DNA of 14,274 nt from positions 1-14,274 of the forward strand of contig JANMDR010000319.1 of assembly GCA_031376425.1 (NCBI GenBank). Direction: 5' to 3'. The notes beneath the pieces are model-generated. The model saw only the letters and a program-made list of their open reading frames with translations. It was not told where the DNA came from and searched no databases. The DNA is from JANMDR01 sp031376425. Its GTDB lineage: Bacteria; Pseudomonadota; Gammaproteobacteria; Burkholderiales; Usitatibacteraceae. A program made the translations under genes and the position numbers. Positions 5,819-13,300 of the stretch are shown one piece after another (within the stretch, counting starts at the first letter, position 1; each line of letters starts with the position of its first letter).

Positions 5819-7207
5819 TTATTTTTTAGTTATCTCAGCAACGCTTATTTGCTTTTCCCATAGCTGCTTTCCTTCAGTTGAAAAACTGCGTACCATAATT
5901 TTGCGCTCTTCTTTTTTTCCGCTGAAATCGAGGGTACAAAAATTGCGTTGATCTACAAAGGTGTTGGGTAACACCAACGGGTTTTCGCGCTCTTTTTGCA
6001 AGTTTGACGGTACGCCAGCAGTGAGCGGAGAGCAAGTGAGCTCATAGAGTGGATAGCTATCTGGCCGTTCCGTTTTTAGCAAGCTGGTAAAGTGCCGATC
6101 ACCCGTTAAAAACAACACCCCATTGATATTTTGGTCGAGTAAAAATTTCAGCATTTCATCGCGCTCGCGTGGAAATCTGTTCCAGCTTTCGTTCTCATTG
6201 ACTAAATTGGTCACCTGACTACCTGCGGCGACAATTTTTATGCTGGCCGTTGAAGCCAACATCGCGTTTTTAAGCCAGCGTAATTGCGCCGCACCTAGCT
6301 TGGATTTGTCATCGGACTTTAGCTTATCGCTATCGCGGTGGTAGCGATTATCCAGTAGAAAAAAATCTACATCGTTATAACTAAAAGTGGTAAAAATACC
6401 CGGCGTTTCCGGCAAGCCATAACTTGGATTGGCCCAATAGCGCTTGAACAATGCTAAGGTTTCGCCTTTAAATACATAGCTAGAATTACTATCATTTGGT
6501 CCATATTCATGATCATCCCAGATCGAATAATGGTGGGCAGTGCGCAATAACGGTTGCAGCTGTGCGGCGGAGCGATCATGACGCCAGCGATAAGCCAAGC
6601 CGAACGCACTATCGTAATCAGCCTCGCGGAAATAGAGCGCATCGCCGCCCCATAACATCATGTTTGGCGCTTTTTGCGCGATACTGGCGTAAATATTAGC
6701 AGCTTCTGGTGGCCCGCCATATGGACGCCCCGGCCTGTCATAAGCAGTTTCGTTGGTATAAGCACAAGAACCAAATGCCAGCCGCCAATCGGGTGCGTCG
6801 GTACGCCACTGCCACAAAGCTTGGGTATTAAAACTTAACTTTTCTGGCGTTACCACGGGCTTACCATCAAGCAATAAGCGGTAGCCGTATTTGCGCCCCG
6901 GCTCTAGCGCATTGATTGTAAAATGTACCGTAAAATCAAGGTCTTCGGTTAATTTAACGGCAGCACTTAAGCGCTTTTTAGTCGATGCAGCGGCTGTAGT
7001 TTCTTCCCAATACTCTAGCTGCGCAATTGCCGCAGCATCCGCCTGCGCCCAGATTTTAGCGCTACGCATAGCCGCCGCACCAGCCATCGGCCCTGCGGTC
7101 AGTTGCGCGGCTAAGGCTAGGGAACTAGTGAGCAATCCGGCAGCCAACACGATGGCCGCATTTTTAACGTTGCTGCTAATAATATTGGTCGAATCGAGCA
7201 ATTTCAT
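5819..7207 (-). CDS. Exported PhoD-like metallophosphatase
   Basis: 462 residues. A signal peptide covers about 1-34: hydrophobic 17-33, with cleavage after LALAA likely, so the enzyme is periplasmic or released. Residues about 45-130 form the Fn3-like N-terminal domain of the PhoD family. The catalytic metallophosphatase core runs from about 141 to 440. It has FGSC (145-148), a GGDALYF block (187-193), IWDDHEYGPND (229-239), LLDNRYHRD (284-292) and GDRHFT (369-374), which supply metal ligands. The family hydrolyses phosphomonoesters and phosphodiesters; the substrate here is unknown. The ATG is preceded by AGGTG with 4 nt spacing. It lies 54 nt downstream of msrA on the same strand, and the junction holds a mini-ORF and a hairpin that include this start codon, so its translation may be coupled or gated. 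Confidence 0.92.
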   Translation of the reverse strand: MKLLDSTNIISSNVKNAAIVLAAGLLTSSLALAAQLTAGPMAGAAAMRSAKIWAQADAAAIAQLEYWEETTAAASTKKRLSAAVKLTEDLDFTVHFTINALEPGRKYGYRLLLDGKPVVTPEKLSFNTQALWQWRTDAPDWRLAFGSCAYTNETAYDRPGRPYGGPPEAANIYASIAQKAPNMMLWGGDALYFREADYDSAFGLAYRWRHDRSAAQLQPLLRTAHHYSIWDDHEYGPNDSNSSYVFKGETLALFKRYWANPSYGLPETPGIFTTFSYNDVDFFLLDNRYHRDSDKLKSDDKSKLGAAQLRWLKNAMLASTASIKIVAAGSQVTNLVNENESWNRFPRERDEMLKFLLDQNINGVLFLTGDRHFTSLLKTERPDSYPLYELTCSPLTAGVPSNLQKERENPLVLPNTFVDQRNFCTLDFSGKKEERKIMVRSFSTEGKQLWEKQISVAEITKK

Positions 7208-7236
7208 GGTGCACCTAAAAGAAGAAGATGCACCAT
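7204..7236 (-). CDS. Ten-codon mini-ORF overlapping the phoD-like start
   Basis: ATG at 7236 opens a frame encoding MVHLLLLGAP. Its TGA overlaps the start codon of the phosphatase in an ATGA arrangement, typical of translational coupling. AGG lies 5 nt upstream of this ATG, and its stretch TTAGGTG resembles the site used by the phosphatase (TTTAGGTG). The peptide has four consecutive leucines. Nothing shows that it is translated; it could be a chance frame within a hairpin. Confidence 0.3.
   Translation of the reverse strand: MVHLLLLGAP
7206..7236 (-). promoter_or_regulatory. Stem-loop covering the phoD-like start codon
   Basis: ATGGTGCA (minus strand 7236-7229) pairs perfectly with TGCACCAT (7213-7206) across a 15-nt loop. 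The far arm includes the first two bases of the phosphatase ATG. The AGG of the Shine-Dalgarno spans the end of the loop, next to the stem. In the mRNA this could hide the start site unless a ribosome translating the mini-ORF opens it. Confidence 0.45.
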
Positions 7237-7261
7237 TATCACCTAATGTTGTGACAGTTAG

Positions 7262-7918
7262 CTAGTGCGCTGCACCGCCAGCTTTGTCACCCCAAAGTTG
7301 TTTTAAGCGTGCGTCGCGGCCGCAACCATTGCGATAAAACTTATAGCTGAACGGGTTCTTTTTATAATAATCCTGGTGGTAATCTTCGGCCGGATAAAAG
7401 GTGGTGGCCGCGACGATCTCGGTCTGAATCAGTTCTTTAAATGGTTTAGATTTATCCAACGCCGCCTTAGATTCACGCGCTGCTTTTTCTTGCGCGGCGT
7501 CCACATAATAAATACCGCTACGATACTGCGTACCGCGATCGCAAAACTGCCTATTTGCCGTGGTGGGATCGATATTGAGCCAAAATGTTTCCAATAGCTT
7601 TTCGTAAGTAATTTTTTTAGGGTCATAAACAATTTCTACCGCCTCAGTATGCCCAGTGATGCCTGCGGAAACCTCTTGATAAGTGGGGTCTTTTTTCTGC
7701 CCACTCGTGTAGCCTGATGTTGTAGAGACCACGCCCGGTAACACATCAAACGGTGCCTCCATGCACCAAAAACAGCCACCAGCAAAAATCGCCCGCGCGG
7801 TAGCGTCATTCTTTGCTGATGTTATGGGCACCGTTACTTTGGTTTGCGCCAGACTATTAATTGTGAGCGCAGCACCCACTGCCGCCAAACCGATTCCGAA
7901 TTTAGTCAGTAATTTCAT
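7262..7918 (-). CDS. msrA: Exported peptide-methionine (S)-S-oxide reductase
   Basis: 218 residues. A signal peptide covers about 1-24 (LAAVGAALTI core, cleavage near SLAQ), so this is a periplasmic form rather than the usual cytoplasmic enzyme. The MsrA domain starts at about 42. It has the catalytic motif GGCFWC (47-52, nucleophile Cys49), Glu54, GHTEAVEI (89-96), the FCDRGTQYRSGIYY block (125-138) and AEDYHQDYY (177-185). A C-terminal NGCGRD gives Cys199 as a likely resolving cysteine. It reduces the S-epimer of methionine sulfoxide in oxidised proteins, using thiol reductants. The ATG has AGGAAG 7 nt upstream. The phosphatase gene follows after 54 nt, so the two probably form an operon. 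The phzF-like gene is divergent across a 120-bp gap. Confidence 0.96.
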   Translation of the reverse strand: MKLLTKFGIGLAAVGAALTINSLAQTKVTVPITSAKNDATARAIFAGGCFWCMEAPFDVLPGVVSTTSGYTSGQKKDPTYQEVSAGITGHTEAVEIVYDPKKITYEKLLETFWLNIDPTTANRQFCDRGTQYRSGIYYVDAAQEKAARESKAALDKSKPFKELIQTEIVAATTFYPAEDYHQDYYKKNPFSYKFYRNGCGRDARLKQLWGDKAGGAAH

Positions 7919-8038
7919 TACGTATCTTCCTAAGTTTCCAAGTTAAAATTGCGACGATAACAGCTTATTTTGTTTTTGCCTCACCTAACTATACGATTAA
8001 CGGTTCAATTTAGTTTCAATTTTATTCTTGCCACCTAT

Positions 8039-8908
8039 ATGAAAAAAACCTACGCCTATCGCATCGTCAATGTCTTCGCTCAATCTACATTAGCAGGCAA
8101 CGCACTTTGTGTTTTTGAGGACGCACGCGGCATGGATAGCATCACCATGCAGGCGTTGGCGAATCAGTTTAACTTATCCGAAACAACCTTTATTTTACCT
8201 GTTGATGATGCGCAAAGTAATGGACAATCCGTAACGGTACGTATCTTCACGCCAACATTTGAAATGCCCTTTGCTGGCCATCCCACCCTTGGCAGTGCTT
8301 ATGTGGTTCGCGAATTATATGAAAAGCGCGATAGTTTTAGTCTACAAATGCAAGCAGGCGTTATTCCAGTTGTCGCTGTTGCCGACACCTTTCAGTTCAG
8401 CGCCCTGCCCGCTTCTACGCGTGTTGCACCACACTCCCTTGAGACCATTGCCGAAGCTATCGGTGTTGACGTAAGCCATATCGCCGCACCGCCGCTGTGG
8501 GTAAATACCGGCAGCGATCAACTCATTATCGAGCTAACACGCCAAGACGCCGTTCGTAGCGCCAAACCTGACGCGTCAAAACTCACACAAATTAAGTCAT
8601 CACAAAACCGCAGCATGGCTTATTTATTTTTTGCCACAGAAACATCTCAAGGTCAGCTAGAAGTGCTCTCCCGTTTCTTTTTCACACCGAACGGTAGCAT
8701 TGCCGAAGATCCAGGTACGGGATCGGCCACTGCAAATTTGGGCGGTTATTTTGTTGCCAAGGGCAGACAGTTGCCCCTCACAGCCGCTATTGTTCAAGGC
8801 GAAGCAGTCAAACGCGTTTGCCATTTAGGCCTCATCGTAGATAACGCCAAAAATATTTTTGTTAGCGGCAATGTGATTGAACTGGGGCGCGGAACAGTTC
8901 AGGTTTAA
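8039..8908 (+). CDS. PhzF-family isomerase/epimerase-like protein
   Basis: 289 residues from ATG at 8039. The frame is open 23 codons further upstream to a TTG, but that segment (MFLPHLTIRL...) is not homologous and the family normally begins as here, MKKTYAYRIVNVFA. PhzF proteins consist of two similar halves in a diaminopimelate-epimerase fold. Visible motifs are NALCVF (21-26), NLSETTFI with the conserved catalytic-type Glu48, FTPTFEMPFAGHPTLG (70-85) and EDPGTGSATANLGGY (223-237). The family isomerises small hydroxylated or amino acid-like substrates; the phenazine enzyme is one member. No phenazine genes are nearby, so the substrate is unknown. There is no strong Shine-Dalgarno. It is the only plus-strand gene, divergent from msrA and convergent with the DUF817 gene, and no clear terminator lies in the 52-nt gap after it. 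Confidence 0.93.
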   Translation: MKKTYAYRIVNVFAQSTLAGNALCVFEDARGMDSITMQALANQFNLSETTFILPVDDAQSNGQSVTVRIFTPTFEMPFAGHPTLGSAYVVRELYEKRDSFSLQMQAGVIPVVAVADTFQFSALPASTRVAPHSLETIAEAIGVDVSHIAAPPLWVNTGSDQLIIELTRQDAVRSAKPDASKLTQIKSSQNRSMAYLFFATETSQGQLEVLSRFFFTPNGSIAEDPGTGSATANLGGYFVAKGRQLPLTAAIVQGEAVKRVCHLGLIVDNAKNIFVSGNVIELGRGTVQV

Positions 8909-8960
8909 TGTAGGATTCGGCTGAAAACAAACTACTCACAGACGTCATCATCATAGTGCG

Positions 8961-9806
8961 TCATAAAGGCACGTGAATTTTTTGCTTAATATGTTTCAAA
9001 CTTGCTACTAATGAAAATGTCATTATCACCAATAGCGACCACGAACTCCATTTACCCACATGTACAACCGACCACGCGCCGAGTTGATTAGGGTACTTCC
9101 ACATACCCCAAAACGTGCCAATATTTTCAGCTAGCCAAATGAAAAATCCAATGAGCACAAAAGCCAGTAGTAAGGGCATTTTTCGATCACGATCGTAAGG
9201 GCGAAATATCACCGTTGTCCGCGCAAAAAGACCAAGCGCTACCGCCGCTAAATACCAACGATAATCACCGATATAGTGATGCGTATAAAAGTTAGCATAG
9301 ATCAGCAATGAGATTAAGCCCGTCATCCAGTAAGGTGGATGATGTTCAATACGCAAATCAAACAATCGCCATGCTTGGATGATATAGCTACCGACTGCCG
9401 CGTACATAAATCCTGAAAATAGCGGCACTCCCAGCACTTTGGTATAGCCAAAATCTGGGTAGCCCCATGACTTTATAGCACTTGATACTTTGAACGCTTC
9501 CAACGCGAACCCAACAACGTGGAACACACAAATTGCTTTCAACTCGTCAAGTGATTCAAGCTTGGTCCAGACCATGCAAACTTGTATCAGCAGCGCAACG
9601 AGGAGCAATACATCGTAGCGCGGCAAACCCCAAACACCGGCTCGCGGCGTCAGCATCATGGCAGTAAAAAACAACACCACAAACAGGCAAGCACGGGCTT
9701 CTTTTATGCCGAAGTATATAAATTCCGTTATAAATCGAGCGAAGCCACGCAACGCAGCGTTAGGTGAAATATGCAGTAAATGACTATCTAGCTTATTTAC
9801 AAACAT
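8961..9806 (-). CDS. DUF817 integral membrane protein
   Basis: 281 residues with roughly seven or eight membrane segments, at about 37-53, 65-82, 92-106, 125-145, 159-175, 184-200, 210-226 and 255-270. It carries patterns I recognise from DUF817: FGIKEA (32-37), LPRYDVLLLVALLIQ (61-75), LDELKAICVFHVVGFALEAFKV (86-107), WGYPDFGYTKVLGVPLFSGFMYAAVGSY (114-141) and NFYTHHYIGDYRW (172-184). The conserved His, Glu and Asp residues next to membrane segments are notable, but no activity is established for the family. The start ATG at 9806 has only a weak ribosome site. It is 111 nt downstream of the DUF3147 gene in the same direction, so co-transcription is possible but not shown. Confidence 0.9.
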   Translation of the reverse strand: MFVNKLDSHLLHISPNAALRGFARFITEFIYFGIKEARACLFVVLFFTAMMLTPRAGVWGLPRYDVLLLVALLIQVCMVWTKLESLDELKAICVFHVVGFALEAFKVSSAIKSWGYPDFGYTKVLGVPLFSGFMYAAVGSYIIQAWRLFDLRIEHHPPYWMTGLISLLIYANFYTHHYIGDYRWYLAAVALGLFARTTVIFRPYDRDRKMPLLLAFVLIGFFIWLAENIGTFWGMWKYPNQLGAWSVVHVGKWSSWSLLVIMTFSLVASLKHIKQKIHVPL

Positions 9807-9876
9807 GGCTATGGCTTTTCGATCATCTTGCTAAGCTTACCTAGTATTAGCGGTTTTGAAGTGTGCATCGCCATCA

Positions 9877-9900
9877 TTTTGCCGGCTAAAAGTGGCAAAA
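9877..9900. other. Inverted repeat between the DUF3147 and DUF817 genes
   Basis: TTTTGCC and GGCAAAA pair perfectly with a 10-nt loop, 17 nt beyond the DUF3147 stop. The arms carry the A/T run themselves and no U tract follows on the minus strand, so it would be a weak terminator at best. Confidence 0.3.
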
Positions 9901-9917
9901 ATGTGATCAAACCAAGG

Positions 9918-10268
9918 TTAGAGCAATTCAATCCCAAACTGGCGCACGATCAATGCAAAACCAACAAAACACAACACCGCAAACATCGCACTCATACCCA
10001 AACTCACCCAAAACCCGAGGCGCGGTAGCAGGACGGGAAATAATAAAAACATGGGTAATGTCGGCAATACATACCAAAACGTATAACGCGCATGATTGGC
10101 AATTTTGTCGATCGGCTGATTTTCCACATAAAGCCAAATTAGCGTCAATAGCGTCACTAAAGGCAATGCCGCAATTAAACCGCCGAGCTTATCAGAGCGT
10201 TTGGCAATTTCAGAGACTGCCACAACTATCGCCGCTGTGAGTAAATACTTTGTGATAATCCAAGTCAT
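9918..10268 (-). CDS. DUF3147 family small membrane protein
   Basis: 116 residues with four predicted membrane segments, at about 6-20, 29-48, 63-82 and 86-107. The sequence carries the family pattern: KYLLTAAIVVAVSEIAKRSDKLGGLI (7-32), a LPLVTLLTLIWLYVE block (35-49) and ANHARYTFWYVLPTLPMFLLFP (57-78). The positively charged AKRSDK loop sits between helices 1 and 2. Function is unknown; the small four-helix form recalls transporter half-units, which is speculation. ATG at 10268 has a moderate GGAT site. Only 24 nt separate it from the large hairpin that follows the glycosyltransferase gene, so its expression may depend on readthrough. Confidence 0.88.
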   Translation of the reverse strand: MTWIITKYLLTAAIVVAVSEIAKRSDKLGGLIAALPLVTLLTLIWLYVENQPIDKIANHARYTFWYVLPTLPMFLLFPVLLPRLGFWVSLGMSAMFAVLCFVGFALIVRQFGIELL

Positions 10269-10292
10269 GATTTAATCCACATTAGAAAATTA

Positions 10293-10331
10293 CTAGCTGA
10301 AGATGGCCTATTTTAGGACATCTTCAGCTAG
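10293..10331 (-). terminator. 39-bp near-perfect palindrome after the glycosyltransferase gene
   Basis: CTAGCTGAAGATG (10293-10305) pairs with its exact complement at 10319-10331. After a single G-A mismatch, CCTA pairs with TAGG around a 3-nt TTT loop. It begins 10 nt past the glycosyltransferase stop. On the minus strand the tail is TAATTTTC, only a modest U-run. It is most likely an intrinsic terminator. The DUF3147 gene starts 24 nt further on, so it may act as an attenuator. Confidence 0.6.
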
Positions 10332-10341
10332 AGGATTACAA

Positions 10342-13300
10342 CTATTGGCGAATATCCAATACCTTCGCTAACATTTGGCGCGCCGTATTGCGCGAAAAAT
10401 AGGTGTCGATATTTTTATGCCCACCGGCACGTAAGCGTTGCCACAAGGCGGCATCCGTGTAGGCCTTAACAATGGCAGCGGCAAAGGCTTCAGGGCTATC
10501 GCCGACCATTACATCCTCGCCATCGACTAAATGCATGCCTTCTACTGAACACAATGTGGCGACTACCGGCACGCCGTATTGCATGGCAATATTGACCTTA
10601 CCTTTCACACCGGCACCGTAGCGTAATGGCGAAATCGAGATGCGGGTAGCGGCATACGCGGGCACAATATCTTGCACAAACCCTGCTACATGAAAATCCG
10701 ATGCTTCTAATTTTTCTAGCGCTGCGGGGGCGTTGCTACCGATGCAGGTTGTCATCACCCCCGGTAAATCACGGCGCAAGATAGGTAGCACCTTTTCGGC
10801 ATACCAAGTAATTGCATCCAAATTTGGCGGATGGCGGAATCCACCGATGAATAATATTCCTTCACGTTCCGCAAAGCCCGCTTCATCCGGATTGTTTACA
10901 TGAATATTAGAAACTATTTTTACCGTAGCGCGAGGGGCAATTTCTTGCAGCAAGGTCTGCTCAACACTTGAAACGACCAAGGTAATATCAGACTTTTCAA
11001 TGATGCTGAGTTCTTCCTCACGCATTTTTTTAGCGCTAGCTAGAATGTCCGCTTTAACGTTCGCATCAGTTTCTAATTCCGCCAGACGTTCATTACGCAA
11101 GAAGTGTAAGTCAACGGTATCAAATATCAGCTTTGCGTGAGGTGCATGCTGGCGCACGAGATCTACAAACTGACACGCTACTGTGACGCGCGAAAGCATG
11201 ATGACATCAAAACTCGACCCTTCCCGTTCAATGAGCGTAGTGATAGACGACAAATAAGGGTGCCAGCGCACTTCCACACCCAGCGCCTGAATATCTTGCG
11301 TATAAGGCGTGCGCGTTTCCAAATTGCTGGCAACAAACGTCACTTTACAGCCAAGCTGCTGCATTTGCCCGAGCATTTCAAACATACGCAAACTGCCGGA
11401 GTCTTGATCCGGTGTGAGCATACACGCGTCCAGCACCAAGACACGACGCTTGGCCGTATTGCCTTGCCGATCTCGTTCCAAATGCGGCAACATGCCGTTA
11501 ATGCGGTGCGCTTGCAATTGCGTACGCCATTTTGTAGCAAAGGTCTTTTGGTTCACTACCTGATACTGCTTTAATCCCTGACTCGTATCAGTACCGTTAG
11601 TTTGACCCTCAAAATGCACTACTTCAGCACGCGGTTGATAAATCACCTTATAACCCGCTGCGCGCATCGCAAAGGCTAAATCCGTCTCTTCATAATATGC
11701 CGGTGCATAGCGATCATCGAATCCACCCAATTGATTCCATAGCGCTTTGGGCACCATCAAACACGCGCCACTGCAATAATCCACCTCGCGTACATAGTTG
11801 TGCTCAGGCAGGTTAGGGTTTTGATTACGGCCAACGTTCCAAGCGGAACCGTCACGCCACACCATGCCACCCGCTTCTTGCAATATGCCGTTTGGGTAAA
11901 GCAACTTTACGCCAACCATGCCCACCTTGGAAAAATCCGTGAAGGTTTTCGCCATCGCCTCTAACCAACCTGCGGTGCAAATAGTGTCATTGTTGAGTAT
12001 GACCAAATACTCGCCGCGCGCGTTGGCTACTGATGCATTAACCGAGCGGAGAAAGCCTAAATTCGTGGCATTCCGAACAAACCGCACGCCGGTAACACAC
12101 TCCAAAGCGGCACTTGCAGGCTCGGGTGAGCAATCGTCTTGAACAATCACTTCAATACTCAGCGCAGCGCAGGTATCAACGATGCTTTTTAAGCAGGTGT
12201 AGGTGAGCAAATGTTGGCCGTACACCGGAATAATGATGCTAAATTTTGGTATGGTCGCGCAGGGTACAACAAGTGGTGCAATTGCGGTTTCCAGCGCCCA
12301 CGTGCGTAGTGCCGTGGGTTGCGCTTCGCGACTGCGCATGAGCTTGGCTTGCACGCGTTTGCCTAGTGCTACCACACCTTCTTCGCGCAGTATTTGGCTG
12401 GCAATAGCGGCGTCACGCGGCAGGCGCTTCGTGCTCAGACGGATATCATTAGCTTTGTTTTTTGCGCCTTTAAACAATTGCACCAATGCTCTCAACGGTG
12501 CCGTTAAGCGCCAGAAACGGCTATTTTCAATGCCGGTGAAGGCCGCGCGCGCGGCATCGCGTTCTTCGGTAAGCGCTGCAGACTCGTCTTCATAATGATT
12601 TTGCACCTCTGCCAATTGTGCGTTAAGCGCGGCCGACTCTTCATAACAGCGCTGAATTTCCGTCGCGGCTTCGTCAAGTTGATCGTTTAGGTTGCCGATG
12701 TGCGCATCACGGTCACGCAGGCTGGCTTCAAAATCGGCCACGTCCGAACGGATAGCGTCGATTACCCGATATTGTTGCGCAAGGTGGGCATCCACTTCAA
12801 CAATACGCTGAGAAAGTACGTGTTTAGTCGCGTTATGGCCACATAGCACGCCATTAACATAAAGGTCACTCAAGCTTAAACCTTGATTTGGCGGCGCTTT
12901 TTTGGCGTATAAAAAACGAGGCGCAATGCTTGCAGGGCTGACTTTCAACGTATTGATGGTGGTGGGCTGCAAATACTGTTGTGCGTACCGAGCAGCGTAG
13001 TGTGCAACATAAGCATCAGCATTTTCCCCCATCTCTGACAAAAACGTCACAGGGGCTTGCTCCACCTTTAAAATTGCGGCGTTCCAGACTTCGGCTGATG
13101 CATCCCACGCTACGAACTGGGCATTATTTACATCCTTTAAGCGCTCGATAAATGCGCCTAAATGTGCCGCCACAATCGGCAAACCTGCGCTTAAGGCGCG
13201 GCTTAAGGTGAAAGAAAAACTCTCAGGTATTTGTGATGGAAACAGCACGCAATCCGCATGTTCCAGTGCAATCAAATTCGCTAAATTTACATCATCAAAA

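Noticed and set aside
7970..8038. Upstream TTG extension of the phzF-like gene by 23 codons
   Set aside because: The extra residues are not like the family N-terminus, and this stretch is the divergent promoter region shared with msrA.
8909..8960. Search for a terminator between the convergent phzF-like and DUF817 genes
   Set aside because: Only a 6-bp palindrome (GACGTC) and a 4-bp GACG/CGTC pairing are present, with no U-run; not enough to call a terminator.
11137..12595. Several plus-strand frames of 70-145 codons opposite the glycosyltransferase
   Set aside because: They lie fully inside a continuous multi-domain coding region and show only arginine/serine-rich antisense composition.
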